64,000 bases of DNA from Pontibacter populi (GTDB lineage: Bacteria > Bacteroidota > Bacteroidia > Cytophagales > Hymenobacteraceae). Within the stretch, counting starts at the first letter, position 1. Each line of letters begins with the position of its first letter. The notes under the pieces were generated by a model that was given only the letters and a program-made list of their open reading frames with translations, was not told the origin of the DNA and did no database searches. Both the position numbers and the translations under genes were made by a program. The stretch is taken from contig NZ_JAHWXQ010000002.1 in the NCBI RefSeq assembly GCF_019336435.1, positions 806,001-870,000 on the forward strand, given 5' to 3'. Shown one piece after another: positions 10,099-20,435 of this stretch.

Positions 10099-11493
10099 CT
10101 ACACTTTTTCTAAAATATTTTTGATAGGCTTCACTAATGTATCAATATCACCTGCTCCAACGGTTGCCAACACGTCAAAATCAGTGTTCAGAGCTAAATT
10201 ATCCACAATTTCAGCCTTGCTTATCAACGATTTTGCAGGGCATGAAATCCGCTCCAAAAGCATTGCTGAAGTAACGCCTGGAATAGGTTTTTCGCGGGCA
10301 GGGTAAATATCCAGTAACACCACTTCATCTGCCTTACTCAGGCTCTCTGCGAACTCATGTGCGAAGTCGCGGGTACGCGTGAAAAGGTGTGGCTGAAATA
10401 TCACTTTAATTCTTTTGTTCGGGTACAGCGCACGCAGCGACGACATGAACGCATCGATCTCTTTCGGATGGTGTGCATAGTCATCGAGGTATACTTTTCC
10501 ATTGCCTTCGTACACAAATTCGAAGCGACGCTTTACACCTTTGTAAGACTCAACGCCACTACGTATCTGATCTTCAGGCACCTGCAGAATTTGCGCGGCA
10601 AGGGTGGCTGCCAGCACGTTCTCCGCATTATGAAAACCAGGCACTCCCAGTTGCAGCGAACCTATGTTATGAAGCGGGCTTACCACATCAAATTTGAACC
10701 AACGACCATCAATGCTAAGGTTCTGAATATGAGCATCTCCGGAGTCTAAACTATAGGAAATAACATGCACACCAGGCTGAATCTGAGCTGTTAATCGTGG
10801 ATCTGTATTTTTGTTCAGTAACAAGTAGCCGCCTGGTTTTATCTGACTCATGAACCTCTGAAATGTACGTATCAGTTCCTCGCCATCACCATAAATATCC
10901 AAATGGTCTGGGTCTGCGGAAGTTACGATTGCAATATCCGGAAAAAGGGTCAGGAAAGAACGGTCATATTCATCTGCTTCCACTACTACCAGTTCCTGCT
11001 CCCGCTCTCCTTTACTGATCAGCAGGTTAGAATTAATGTTCGTAGCAATACCCCCTAAAAAGGCAGAAGCATCTACGCCGGCATGGTGCAACAAGTGCGT
11101 AACCATAGACGAAGTAGTAGTTTTGCCATGTGTACCGGCTACGGCAATTGTAAAGGCATTTGCTGTAATGATGCCTAATACCTCAGAGCGTTTTTTTATA
11201 GTATAGCCCTGTGATTTCAGGTAATTCCATTCGGAATGCTCGGCAGGAATCGCAGGAGTTAAGATGACCAGTGTATTTTCCTTATCCTCCAGAATTTCCT
11301 GTGGCAGGTTTGCCATGTCATCATCGTAATGAACTATAATCCCTTCCTGCTCCAGTGCTTCGGTAAGCGGAGTTCTGGTTTTATCGTAACCCCAAACCGG
11401 GAATCCTTTGGCATGGAACCACCGGGCAATAGCGCTCATACCAATGCCGCCAATGCCTAAGAAGTAGATATACCTGTAGTCTTCCAGTCTCAC
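10099..11493 (-). CDS. murC: UDP-N-acetylmuramate--L-alanine ligase
   Basis: MurC adds L-Ala to UDP-MurNAc, the first amino-acid step of the peptidoglycan stem. The 464-residue protein has the N-terminal UDP-binding loop GIGGIGMSAIA (about 13-23), the ATP loop AGTHGKTTT (about 119-127), the VEADEYDRSF central motif and the DDYAHHP signature in the C-terminal ligase domain. Its start overlaps the murG stop by 4 bp, which suggests translational coupling. Confidence 0.97.
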   Translation of the reverse strand: MRLEDYRYIYFLGIGGIGMSAIARWFHAKGFPVWGYDKTRTPLTEALEQEGIIVHYDDDMANLPQEILEDKENTLVILTPAIPAEHSEWNYLKSQGYTIKKRSEVLGIITANAFTIAVAGTHGKTTTSSMVTHLLHHAGVDASAFLGGIATNINSNLLISKGEREQELVVVEADEYDRSFLTLFPDIAIVTSADPDHLDIYGDGEELIRTFQRFMSQIKPGGYLLLNKNTDPRLTAQIQPGVHVISYSLDSGDAHIQNLSIDGRWFKFDVVSPLHNIGSLQLGVPGFHNAENVLAATLAAQILQVPEDQIRSGVESYKGVKRRFEFVYEGNGKVYLDDYAHHPKEIDAFMSSLRALYPNKRIKVIFQPHLFTRTRDFAHEFAESLSKADEVVLLDIYPAREKPIPGVTSAMLLERISCPAKSLISKAEIVDNLALNTDFDVLATVGAGDIDTLVKPIKNILEKV

Positions 11494-12602
11494 TTTATCA
11501 GTTTTACAAGTTCGTTCACAATTTCGGCCGCCGCATTAGGGCGTGCCATTTTCTTTATATTGTCAGAAAGCCGCTTCTGCTCCTGCTCATCCTGTGCCAG
11601 CTGCAAGGTTGCCGGAATCAGTTTCTGCGCCGCTTCTACATCTTTCACCAGTATGGCCGCATGCTGCTGCACCAAGGCCATCGCATTTTTAGTCTGATGA
11701 TCTTCCGCCACATTCGGTGAAGGTACCAGTATACATGGTTTTGCAGCCAGGCATAGTTCAGAGATCGACAGCGCACCCGCTCTGGAAACAACTATATCAG
11801 CGGCAGCATAGGCCAGGTCCATGCGCTTGATAAAGTCAAAAACACGGATGCCTTTCTCTGTATAGTTTGCTTCCAGTTCTTTGGCTTCAGTATAGAACCC
11901 TTTGCCAGTTTGCCAGATCAGCTGATATCCAGCTTCTGCCAGTTGCGCCAGGCCACCGGCAATACTATGGTTTATAGTTCTGGCACCAAGACTACCGCCA
12001 ATTACCAGTATTGTTTTCTTTTCTGATGTAAGGCCGAAATGCAAAAGTGCTTCTCTCCTTTTCTCAGTTATGTCCAGTATATCCTGGCGAACAGGGTTGC
12101 CGGTCAGTACAAGCTTCTCTGCCGGAAAGAAACCTTCCATGTTTTCATAAGCCACGCATACTTTTCCGACTCTTTTTGCCAGTAACTTATTCGTGATGCC
12201 CGCATAGGAATTCTGTTCCTGGATAAGCGACGGAATACCTTTAGCTGTGGCAGCATATAACAATGGCCCACTGGCATACCCACCCACGCCAACTACAGCA
12301 TCTGGCTTAAATTCCTTTATGATTTTGTGTGATGCCCGTATACTTGAAAGCACTTTCAGCGGGAATGACAGGTTATCCAGGGTTAACCGGCGCTGCAAAC
12401 CACTGATCCAGAGCCCTACAATCTTGTAACCTGCTTCCGGCACACGCGTCATTTCCATGCGGCCTTTGGCGCCCACAAACAATATCTCAGATTTTGGACT
12501 GATAGCCTTGATCTGGTTAGCAATGGCGACTGCCGGATAAATGTGTCCGCCAGTGCCACCGCCACTGATAATGATGCGATATGGTCTGTGCGTATTAGGC
12601 AT
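11490..12602 (-). CDS. murG: UDP-N-acetylglucosamine--lipid I GlcNAc transferase
   Basis: MurG is the GT28 transferase that turns lipid I into lipid II on the inner face of the membrane. The 370-residue protein has the N-terminal glycine loop GGGTGGHIYPA (about 15-25), the second G-loop GGSLGAR (about 202-208) and the donor-binding SRAGALSISEL segment (about 272-282). It overlaps ftsW by 8 bp and murC by 4 bp. Confidence 0.97.
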   Translation of the reverse strand: MPNTHRPYRIIISGGGTGGHIYPAVAIANQIKAISPKSEILFVGAKGRMEMTRVPEAGYKIVGLWISGLQRRLTLDNLSFPLKVLSSIRASHKIIKEFKPDAVVGVGGYASGPLLYAATAKGIPSLIQEQNSYAGITNKLLAKRVGKVCVAYENMEGFFPAEKLVLTGNPVRQDILDITEKRREALLHFGLTSEKKTILVIGGSLGARTINHSIAGGLAQLAEAGYQLIWQTGKGFYTEAKELEANYTEKGIRVFDFIKRMDLAYAAADIVVSRAGALSISELCLAAKPCILVPSPNVAEDHQTKNAMALVQQHAAILVKDVEAAQKLIPATLQLAQDEQEQKRLSDNIKKMARPNAAAEIVNELVKLIK

Positions 12603-13761
12603 TTACCGGTACTTTAGCATTTATACCTGCTGCAGCACCAACGGCTGCACTTTTAAATTCACTATCGGTGCGGCTCACACTAAGGATAATCCCCAGCGAA
12701 ATGCCTGTAAAAATCAACGATGTACCACCCATACTTAAGAGCGGCAACGGCAAACCGGTGATCGGACCTAAGCCAACAGCTACGCCCATGTTGATCATAC
12801 CCTGTATCACCAAACTAAAACTTAAGCCGGCAGAAAGTAAGCCTCCGAAGGCTCCTGTACTATTTACCACCGTAACCATGCCACGGTAGAGCAAGGCCAG
12901 GTAAAGGAACAACACGGCAGCCCCTCCGATCAAACCATATTCTTCTAAAATGATTGCAAAGATAAAATCTGAGTAAGGGTGCGGAAGGATGTCGCGCTGA
13001 TCGCTGTTTCCAGGGCCTTTACCCACCACACCACCTGTGGCAATAGCAATGTAAGACTGCTCTAACTGGAAAGGTGTTTCCGATTTATCCAGGAAAGCTT
13101 CTACACGACTAACCGCTGTACCTAATCGCTGGCCAACTGCCAGTGCTCCGCCACCAACTATAATTACGATCACGAAAACTGTAGCCAGGTACTTGAATGG
13201 CACACGACCGATGAACATGAGCAGCATACAAGTAGCAAATAGCAAAACAGCTGTTGATGTATTCGTCAGCGCGATCAAAGCGCAGATTGCCACCGTCCAG
13301 ATCATCATCGGGACCAGCGTTTTACGCCAGTCTTTTACCTGTAACTGTACTTTGGCCAGCATACTTGCCAGGTAAGAGATCAGGGCCAGCTTTGCTAAAT
13401 CCGAAGGCTGGAATGTCTGGTTAATAACCGGTATCGTGATCCAGCGCGAAGCATCGTTGATGTTAGAACCCCAGAAAAAGGCAAAAAGCAGCAACGGTAC
13501 AGAAAGCACCAACGCCACCAGCGATAACCTGGAATAATAACGGTAATTGATCTTATGTGCAGCCCACATGAACGCCAAGCCCAGAAAGATCAGTGCCGAG
13601 TGTTTCAGCAGGAAATACTCGGTATTGCCTTCATGCGATTTATAGGCAAGCGTACCTGTGGCAGAATACACCACCGCCACGCTCAAAAGCGAGAACATCA
13701 GAACGATACCCCACAATACAGGATCGCCCTTCAGGTTTTTCTGTAACCACTGCTTTACCAT
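12595..13761 (-). CDS. ftsW: SEDS-family peptidoglycan polymerase FtsW
   Basis: FtsW is the septal SEDS glycosyltransferase that polymerises lipid II together with the FtsI-type PBP. The 388-residue protein is polytopic (about 10 hydrophobic segments). It carries the SEDS signature around FQPSDLAKLALI and the C-terminal GLPLPLLSMGGTSL motif. Its place between murD and murG supports FtsW rather than RodA. The non-conserved tail is alanine-rich. Confidence 0.95.
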   Translation of the reverse strand: MVKQWLQKNLKGDPVLWGIVLMFSLLSVAVVYSATGTLAYKSHEGNTEYFLLKHSALIFLGLAFMWAAHKINYRYYSRLSLVALVLSVPLLLFAFFWGSNINDASRWITIPVINQTFQPSDLAKLALISYLASMLAKVQLQVKDWRKTLVPMMIWTVAICALIALTNTSTAVLLFATCMLLMFIGRVPFKYLATVFVIVIIVGGGALAVGQRLGTAVSRVEAFLDKSETPFQLEQSYIAIATGGVVGKGPGNSDQRDILPHPYSDFIFAIILEEYGLIGGAAVLFLYLALLYRGMVTVVNSTGAFGGLLSAGLSFSLVIQGMINMGVAVGLGPITGLPLPLLSMGGTSLIFTGISLGIILSVSRTDSEFKSAAVGAAAGINAKVPVNA

Positions 13762-13786
13762 AACCTTTGGCTAAAAATTGTTATGC

Positions 13787-15130
13787 TTATTTCTTTAAAA
13801 CTATTTTATCAACCGCTTCTTTAAAGCGCTGCCCTCTGTGCTCATAGTTATTGAACAGGTCGAAACTGGCGCAAGCTGGCGAAAGCAACACTACATCTCC
13901 GGGTACAGCCAGTAATTTTGCCATGCGCACGGCATATTCAATCGAGTCTGTCTCAGCAATGATCGGAACCACCTTGTTAAAAGAACGCTCCAGTTTTTTA
14001 TTATCCTTGCCTAGGCAGATCAGTACTTTTACTTTTTCACGGGCCAGTTCTTCCAGCGTACTATAGTCATTGCCTTTGTCCACACCGCCTGCAATCCAGA
14101 TAATCGGTTGCTTTATGCCTTCCAGGGCGTACCAAACTGCTTCCACATTGGTCGCTTTTGAGTCATTTATGTAGCTTACATCTTTGGCTACGCCCACCAA
14201 CTGCAAACGGTGATCGGCATTCTGAAATGTTTCCAATGCCTGGGCTATAGTTTCGTCAGATACCTGGAGCAGTTTTGCAACCGCGGCAGCTGCCATGGTA
14301 TTGTACTGGTTATGCTTCCCGATCAGGCTGGATTTAGATGCATCCACCTTTCCTTCAAAGAAGTTGATATCCAGTTTTATAGTTGATCCCTCAAAATACA
14401 CTTTAGCGCCTACTGCGCCTTCCAACGAGAATGGTATAGTTGTACCGCCAAATGCAGCCGAATTGAATGTCTTTCTGATATTCTGGTCATCTGCATTATA
14501 GATGAAATAATCGCTGCCCGTCATATTCTGGGCTACCCGCAGTTTTGAGGCTGCATAGTTTTCCATACTATAGCCATAGCGATCCAGGTGATCCGGCGTA
14601 ATGTTCAGGAGAACAGCGATGTGCGCTTTAAACTGATACATGTTATCCAGTTGAAAGCTACTTAACTCCACCACGTAGTAATCGTGCTTGTTATCGATCA
14701 CTTTCTCTGCCAGGCTCTCCCCTATGTTACCTGCCAGGCCAACATTCAGGCCGGCACTTTTTAACAGGTGATAAGTCAGCAGTGTAGTGGTTGTTTTACC
14801 GTTGGTGCCGGTAATGCAGATGAATTTTGCATCGGTATAGCGGCCTGCAAACTCTATTTCAGAAATGACCGGTATCTGTCTTTTGGCTGCTTCTTGTATA
14901 ACTGGAGCTTTATCAGGAATGCCAGGACTTTTAACGATTTCGTTAGCATCTAGAATATTGGTTAGGGTGTGTGTGCCTTCTTCAAATGGTATGGCTGCTG
15001 TTGCCAGCTTTGCTTTATACTCGACTTTGATCTGCCCCATATCCGACACAAACACGTCAAGCCCTTTGGCCTGTGCCAGTAATGCGGCTCCAACGCCACT
15101 TTCTCCCGCTCCAAGTATAGCTATCTTCAT
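13787..15130 (-). CDS. murD: UDP-N-acetylmuramoylalanine--D-glutamate ligase
   Basis: MurD adds D-Glu to UDP-MurNAc-L-Ala in the cytoplasm. The 447-residue protein has the N-terminal GAGESGVGAA loop, the ATP loop TGTNGKTTTT (about 111-120), the NITPDHLDRY motif, the NDSKATN motif and a C-terminal LLSPACASFD segment, all typical of MurD. It lies between mraY (18-nt gap) and ftsW. Confidence 0.97.
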   Translation of the reverse strand: MKIAILGAGESGVGAALLAQAKGLDVFVSDMGQIKVEYKAKLATAAIPFEEGTHTLTNILDANEIVKSPGIPDKAPVIQEAAKRQIPVISEIEFAGRYTDAKFICITGTNGKTTTTLLTYHLLKSAGLNVGLAGNIGESLAEKVIDNKHDYYVVELSSFQLDNMYQFKAHIAVLLNITPDHLDRYGYSMENYAASKLRVAQNMTGSDYFIYNADDQNIRKTFNSAAFGGTTIPFSLEGAVGAKVYFEGSTIKLDINFFEGKVDASKSSLIGKHNQYNTMAAAAVAKLLQVSDETIAQALETFQNADHRLQLVGVAKDVSYINDSKATNVEAVWYALEGIKQPIIWIAGGVDKGNDYSTLEELAREKVKVLICLGKDNKKLERSFNKVVPIIAETDSIEYAVRMAKLLAVPGDVVLLSPACASFDLFNNYEHRGQRFKEAVDKIVLKK

Positions 15131-15148
15131 TTTTCTCTTTTATTCTGA

Positions 15149-16369
15149 TTAGCGAAGTTTCAAAGTTGCCAGTGTTAAAATCGCCAGCATGATGCCCACA
15201 ATCCAGAAACGGCCAACAATTTTAGACTCGTGGTAACCCAGCTTCTGGTAATGGTGGTGTAACGGTGACATTTTAAAGATGCGGCGGCCTTCGCCATACT
15301 TCCTTTTGGTATACTTAAAGTAACTCACCTGTAGCATCACTGAAAGGTTCTCGACCAGGAAAATGCCGCAAAGGATAGGTATAAGCAGCTCCTTACGAAC
15401 TATAAGTGCAAGTACTGCAATGATACCGCCAATGGATAAACTGCCTGTATCGCCCATAAATACCTGCGCCGGGTAGGTGTTGTACCACAGGAAACCAACG
15501 CATGCTCCCACGAAAGCCAGACAGAAAATGGTCAACTCACCGGAGTTAGGAATGAACATGATATCCAGGTAATCGGCGAAAATAGTGTTACCTGATACCC
15601 AGGCAAAAATTGCCAGCGTTAGCCCAATGATTGCCGAAGTACCTGCTGCCAGACCATCAATACCATCTGTAATGTTAGCCCCGTTTGATACCGCTGTAAT
15701 AACCAGAATCACAAAAGGAATGTACAGGTAACAAGACCAGCCCTGGAAAAGCGGACCGGCAAATGAGAACAGGTTGCAGTAATCTAATTCGTTGTTTTTG
15801 CGGAACGGTATCGTGGTGATCATGCTGTGCACATCCACATATTGCTTGGATGCATTTACAGCCGAGGTTCCGCCATCAGCAAAGATGTACTGGCGTACCA
15901 CCACATCGTCGTTAAAATAAAGCGTAAGGCCAACTATAAGCCCTAGCCCGATCTGACCCAGAATCTTGAAACGACCGGCCAGCCCTTCCTTGTTCTTCTT
16001 GAAAACCTTGATATAGTCATCCAGGAAGCCGATAGCGCCTAACCAAACGGTAGACACCAGCATCAGGATAATGTAGATGTTATCAAGTCTTGCAAACAAA
16101 AGTGTAGGAACCAGAATAGCCAACAGAATGATCAGACCGCCCATAGTTGGCGTACCTTTCTTTTCCAGCTGTCCTTCCAGACCCAGGTCGCGGATGCTTT
16201 CACCCACCTGCTTGCGCTGCAATACTCTTATCAGCTTACCGCCAAAAATCATCGCGATCAGCAGCGATACCAGAACGGCCATACCTGCACGGAAGGAAAT
16301 GTACTGGAACACGCCGGCTCCAAACAGATCATATTCCCTATCAAGGTAAGTAAAGAGGTAGTATAACAT
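15149..16369 (-). CDS. mraY: Phospho-N-acetylmuramoyl-pentapeptide transferase
   Basis: MraY transfers phospho-MurNAc-pentapeptide to undecaprenyl phosphate, making lipid I. The 406-residue protein is longer than the ~360-residue E. coli form because of an extra loop (about 150-215), a common Bacteroidota trait. Visible motifs are GTPTMGG, the Asp-rich [17 protein letters not shown] and the [11 protein letters not shown] cytoplasmic signature. It lies between murE and murD; no murF gene is present between them. Confidence 0.97.
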   Translation of the reverse strand: MLYYLFTYLDREYDLFGAGVFQYISFRAGMAVLVSLLIAMIFGGKLIRVLQRKQVGESIRDLGLEGQLEKKGTPTMGGLIILLAILVPTLLFARLDNIYIILMLVSTVWLGAIGFLDDYIKVFKKNKEGLAGRFKILGQIGLGLIVGLTLYFNDDVVVRQYIFADGGTSAVNASKQYVDVHSMITTIPFRKNNELDYCNLFSFAGPLFQGWSCYLYIPFVILVITAVSNGANITDGIDGLAAGTSAIIGLTLAIFAWVSGNTIFADYLDIMFIPNSGELTIFCLAFVGACVGFLWYNTYPAQVFMGDTGSLSIGGIIAVLALIVRKELLIPILCGIFLVENLSVMLQVSYFKYTKRKYGEGRRIFKMSPLHHHYQKLGYHESKIVGRFWIVGIMLAILTLATLKLR

Positions 16370-16411
16370 TTAAATTTATTCGTTACTCTTGGCTAAAAGA
16401 TGTAGTTCGTT

Positions 16412-17875
16412 TTATTTCCCCAGTTGCTGAAAGGTTTCCTGTAGCACCTGCTTGTCATCAAAAGGATATTTTACCCCTTGTATTTCCTGGTATGTTTCAT
16501 GGCCTTTCCCAGCAACCAGAATGATATCGTCCGGCTCGGCCAGCATACAAGCTGTTTTAATCGCTTCTTTCCGGTCCAGCACCGATAATGTTTTTTTATA
16601 GTCCAGTGGCTTCACACCTTTCTGCATGTCGGCCAGTATAGTTTGCGGCTCTTCAAAGCGCGGATTATCCGAAGTCAGGATAACTTTGTCGCTCAGGCGG
16701 CAGGCAATATCTGCCATAACCGGGCGTTTGGCTGCATCGCGGTTACCGCCACAACCAACTATAGTTATTACTTTCTGCAACGGCGTACGGATCTGCTGAA
16801 TCGTGTTCAATACATTTTCCAGCGCATCCGGCGTGTGCGCATAGTCCACTATTCCGGTTATCTGTGCGTCAGAAACGATGTAATCGAAACGGCCAGCTGC
16901 TGAATCGAGGGCAGAAAGAACCGTTAAAGTCTCCGTCGGATCTTCGCCTAACAACACAGCCACGCCATAAGCACCCAGCAGGTTGTAAGCGTTAAAAGCA
17001 CCGATCAGTTTGCACCAGATCTCGTTTCCGTCTATGTCCAGGTGTAAGCCCTGAATGGTGTTATCAATAATGCGGGCCTTGAACTCTGTGGCTTTGCGAA
17101 GCGAGAATTCGTGGATGCCGGCCTTGGTATTCTGCACCATCACCGAACCACGTTTATCATCGGCATTCACCAAAGCAAAAGCGCCTTTCGGCAGCATATC
17201 AAAGAATGATTTCTTTGCTCTAATATACTCGTCGAAACTTCCGTGGTAGTCTAAATGATCGTGGGTGATATTTGTAAAAACGCCACCTGCAAAGGTTAAC
17301 CCGGCAACACGTTGCTGTACCATCGCATGCGAACTCACTTCCATAAAGCAATGCGTGCAACCGGCCTTTACCATCTTTGCCAGCAGCTCATTAAGTGTTA
17401 CAGCATCTGGTGTAGTATGCGTAGCCGGAATAATCTCCTCGTCAATCTGGTTCTGTACCGTTGAAAGCAAGCCTACATGGTACCCAAGTTCGCGGAACAG
17501 TTTATGCAGCAGGGTTACGGATGTAGTCTTGCCATTTGTGCCGGTAACACCTACCAACTGCAGTTTGGCCGAAGGGTTATCGTAAAAATTGGAAGCCAGT
17601 TGTCCTAAAACTTCTGCACTGTTGTTAACCATCACATAGGTAACGGCAGGGTTTTTCTCCTCCGGCAGTTCTTCGCAAACTATAGCTACGGCATTTGCTT
17701 CAGCGGCTTTTGTGATATAAGCATGACCATCCGCCTGCACTCCGCGCACCGCAACAAACAACACACCTGCCTGCACTTTACGTGAGTCAAAAGTTATACT
17801 TTCAACAGGCACATCAAGCGAGCCGATCGTGTTCAGTACCTGAACGTTGTGTAATAATGTCTGCAGCAACTGCAT
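16412..17875 (-). CDS. murE: UDP-MurNAc-tripeptide synthetase (meso-diaminopimelate type)
   Basis: MurE adds the third stem residue. The 487-residue protein has the ATP loop GVTGTNGKTS (about 108-117), the THDHLDYHG motif and a DNPR motif near residues 402-405. The Arg in DNPR is the known hallmark of enzymes that use meso-diaminopimelate rather than lysine, so the peptidoglycan is probably A1-gamma type. The start codon overlaps the ftsI stop (TAATG arrangement). Confidence 0.96.
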   Translation of the reverse strand: MQLLQTLLHNVQVLNTIGSLDVPVESITFDSRKVQAGVLFVAVRGVQADGHAYITKAAEANAVAIVCEELPEEKNPAVTYVMVNNSAEVLGQLASNFYDNPSAKLQLVGVTGTNGKTTSVTLLHKLFRELGYHVGLLSTVQNQIDEEIIPATHTTPDAVTLNELLAKMVKAGCTHCFMEVSSHAMVQQRVAGLTFAGGVFTNITHDHLDYHGSFDEYIRAKKSFFDMLPKGAFALVNADDKRGSVMVQNTKAGIHEFSLRKATEFKARIIDNTIQGLHLDIDGNEIWCKLIGAFNAYNLLGAYGVAVLLGEDPTETLTVLSALDSAAGRFDYIVSDAQITGIVDYAHTPDALENVLNTIQQIRTPLQKVITIVGCGGNRDAAKRPVMADIACRLSDKVILTSDNPRFEEPQTILADMQKGVKPLDYKKTLSVLDRKEAIKTACMLAEPDDIILVAGKGHETYQEIQGVKYPFDDKQVLQETFQQLGK

Positions 17876-19974
17876 TAGCTTAAAACTATAGTTATCTGTT
17901 TAATTTTACTTATCGTTGACCCAGCCTCCAACGACTGTTTCTGTACATGTTTGCCTACCCCCTGAACATTCACTTTCAGGTTTTGATTACCCAGAATAAA
18001 CAAGGCATCACGTAGCGTTAGACCTACCACATCAGGCACTTTTCCATCCAGAACTGGGTTCGGAACAAAATCCAGTGAGCGGCGGCCCGGCTGTACTTTC
18101 ACCCATTCTTCGTCTGTCGTTTTAGGGTGATTACTGATGCCAAGACGATTGCAGATCGTAGACAGATCATCCAGGCTACCGGCTTTTACCAAAGGCAGAC
18201 TTTCTTTATTTGGTGTTACACGCTCACGCAGCGACTTATGCATTTCCAGATCGCGGGCGTAGGCTTTGTCGGCCAGTTCTTTAAAAACAGGCGCAGCTAC
18301 ATCCGAACCATACACGTTCACCCCTTTCGGGCTGTCAATGATCACAATGCAACTGTATTTTGGATTATCAGCCGGGAAGTAACCTGCAAAAGAAGTGGAG
18401 TATTCCCGCACGTATTTGCCCTCCTTTACCTTACGGGCTGTACCGGTTTTACCAGCTACAGTGTAGTCAGCACTTTTAATGTTTCTGGCAGTTCCATTCT
18501 CTACCACTCCTTCCAGCATACCTCGTACTTTTTTCAGCGTAGCATCGGAGCAAACTTTCTCAACCAACACACGCGTTTTAAAAGACTGAACCACTTTGTC
18601 TGCCTTGCGGATCTCTTTTACAATGATCGGCTGGATCTTAGTACCATTGTTGGCAACAGCGTTATACAAAGCCAGTATTTGCAGCGGCGAAAATTTGGTT
18701 TCATATCCAATAGCCATAGATGTAAGCGTGGTACCGTACCAGGTTCTGTCCTGAGGGTGCTTTATGAACGGACGGGCCTCGCCATCTAACTGAAAACCCA
18801 GCGTATTACCAAGACCAAATTTATCCAGGTAATCCACATAGGCCTGCTGGTTGCTACCAAAGTGCGTCTCCATCAGCTTGGCAACCCCGATATTAGAAGA
18901 CTTCTCGAACACCTGCTGCACAGTGATCTTACCATAACCGTTGATCTTGGCATCGGTCATGTATGTATCTTTAATGCGGTATCTTCCGTCACCGGTATCA
19001 ATAGTATCAGTCAGGTTTACCTCCGGAGCGTATTCAAATAAGGCCATCATGGAAGCAAGCTTAAAGGTAGAACCCGGCTCTGTACGCCCCTGAGCTCCAA
19101 CAGCATAGTTATAGTCTTCAATGTAGCCGCCTTTGGTTTTACCCAGGTTAGCCATTGCCTTTATTTCACCGGTCTTTACTTCCATCATGATCACAGTACC
19201 ATAATCGGCATCTGTTTTCTCAAGGGCTTTGTAAAGGGCATTTTCTGCAACGTCCTGCAGGTTAATATCTATCGTTGTTTTGATATCGTATCCGTGCTGT
19301 GGCTTAACTTCGGTGCCATCATAAATAGGCTTGCTACCTCCGGCAATGCGTTCAAAAAGTGCTTCTCCATCCGTACCGGCCAGATTGTTGTTAAAACTAT
19401 ACTCCAGTCCGGCTCCGTTCTTATCTTCATTTATAAAACCGATGGTACGCTCTGCCAGCATACCAAATGGCTTAAAGCGCTTTTCTACTTTCTCAAAAAT
19501 TACCCCGCCTTTGTTTTTACCACCTCTGAAGACCGGCCATTTCGCCATCATCTTTTTATCCTGGTAGTTGATCTGTCGGCTGTTCAGACGGATATACTGA
19601 CGTCCGGCGTGGCGTGCATTCTTGATCTTACGACGATAATAATCCTCAGACTTATCGCCATAAAAACGCGAAAGCAACATCGAAAGAGAATCTATGCCTG
19701 CGTTAAAGGCCTGAGCATCGGCAATTGTAGGGTCAAAAGCTACGCGGTAAAACGGCAGCGACGTTGCCATAATACTCTCGTTATCGGAGTAAATATTACC
19801 ACGCGTGGCAAAAACCGGCCGGTAATAAATGCGGCGCTCTTTAGAGATCGCTTTCCACTTTTCGCCGTCCGTGATCTGGATTACACAGATCTTGTAAACT
19901 ATAGCGCACGCAAAAAAACAGATAACCAAAAAGGCTACCCGCACACGCAGTACTATGGATTTCTTAATATTCAT
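17875..19974 (-). CDS. ftsI: Penicillin-binding protein 2B/3 (FtsI) with PASTA domain
   Basis: FtsI is the septal transpeptidase that cross-links peptidoglycan. An open frame extends to 20046, but the likely start is the ATG at 19972-19974 (MNIKKSIVL), because it precedes the membrane anchor directly and limits overlap with the FtsL-like gene to 11 bp; this gives 699 residues. One N-terminal membrane helix is followed by a PBP dimerisation domain and the transpeptidase with SxxK (GSTFKLAS), SxN (SSNIGV) and KTG (AGKTGTAR). A C-terminal PASTA module begins at KVPDVVGLTL. The tail PASTA is common in Bacteroidota FtsI. Confidence 0.95.
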   Translation of the reverse strand: MNIKKSIVLRVRVAFLVICFFACAIVYKICVIQITDGEKWKAISKERRIYYRPVFATRGNIYSDNESIMATSLPFYRVAFDPTIADAQAFNAGIDSLSMLLSRFYGDKSEDYYRRKIKNARHAGRQYIRLNSRQINYQDKKMMAKWPVFRGGKNKGGVIFEKVEKRFKPFGMLAERTIGFINEDKNGAGLEYSFNNNLAGTDGEALFERIAGGSKPIYDGTEVKPQHGYDIKTTIDINLQDVAENALYKALEKTDADYGTVIMMEVKTGEIKAMANLGKTKGGYIEDYNYAVGAQGRTEPGSTFKLASMMALFEYAPEVNLTDTIDTGDGRYRIKDTYMTDAKINGYGKITVQQVFEKSSNIGVAKLMETHFGSNQQAYVDYLDKFGLGNTLGFQLDGEARPFIKHPQDRTWYGTTLTSMAIGYETKFSPLQILALYNAVANNGTKIQPIIVKEIRKADKVVQSFKTRVLVEKVCSDATLKKVRGMLEGVVENGTARNIKSADYTVAGKTGTARKVKEGKYVREYSTSFAGYFPADNPKYSCIVIIDSPKGVNVYGSDVAAPVFKELADKAYARDLEMHKSLRERVTPNKESLPLVKAGSLDDLSTICNRLGISNHPKTTDEEWVKVQPGRRSLDFVPNPVLDGKVPDVVGLTLRDALFILGNQNLKVNVQGVGKHVQKQSLEAGSTISKIKQITIVLS

Positions 19975-20395
19975 CTTCCGAAACGATAACCTGATAGGGT
20001 GGAGATGAACTTTCTTCGAGGCCAAGCGGAGCCACATTACGGGCAACTTCTGATTGCTTGCTGGCCTCCATGTAATCCGACTTCAGGGTAGTGTAGTCGG
20101 CGCGCAGGTCTTCGGTTTCAACCTTAACCTTGTCTATTCTGCGGATGGTTTTTTCGGCGTAATGGGTATTGCCGATATAGAATAGCGTGAGCAGTGTTAA
20201 AAATAAAATGCGGGGAAGATACTTAAGGGGTACACCTTCTTCAAAAAGAGCATCAACGTTGGCATATTTTTCCAGTAACCCAAAGATACTGAAACCTTTA
20301 CGCCTTCTCGGCTTTGGAGCCTCCTCTTCTGGCTTCAGACGCACCGTGTTTGCTCTGGGTGCGCTTGCTCTCTTAGTCATAAGGTTAGAAGCCAT
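19964..20395 (-). CDS. FtsL-like divisome protein
   Basis: The 143-residue bitopic protein has a basic cytoplasmic N-terminus rich in Lys, Arg and Pro (1-55), one membrane segment (about 60-77, LPRILFLTLLTLFYIGNT) and a periplasmic coiled coil (about 80-115). It ends in an acidic tail. Size, topology and position between rsmH and ftsI identify it as the Bacteroidota FtsL-like protein, although direct similarity to E. coli FtsL is not evident. An alternative start is the Met at residue 6 (20380). Confidence 0.82.
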   Translation of the reverse strand: MASNLMTKRASAPRANTVRLKPEEEAPKPRRRKGFSIFGLLEKYANVDALFEEGVPLKYLPRILFLTLLTLFYIGNTHYAEKTIRRIDKVKVETEDLRADYTTLKSDYMEASKQSEVARNVAPLGLEESSSPPYQVIVSEDEY

Positions 20396-20435
20396 AGTTA
20401 CACTTTTAAAAAATTCGGCTTATTAAGCCAGGTGT

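Noticed and set aside
18127..19989. Plus-strand frames of 220 and 231 codons opposite ftsI
   Set aside because: They are shadows of the transpeptidase gene; frames have low-complexity composition and no family features.
19975..20046. N-terminal extension of FtsI
   Set aside because: The extra 24 codons overlap the FtsL-like gene and precede the membrane anchor; the ATG at 19974 is the better start.
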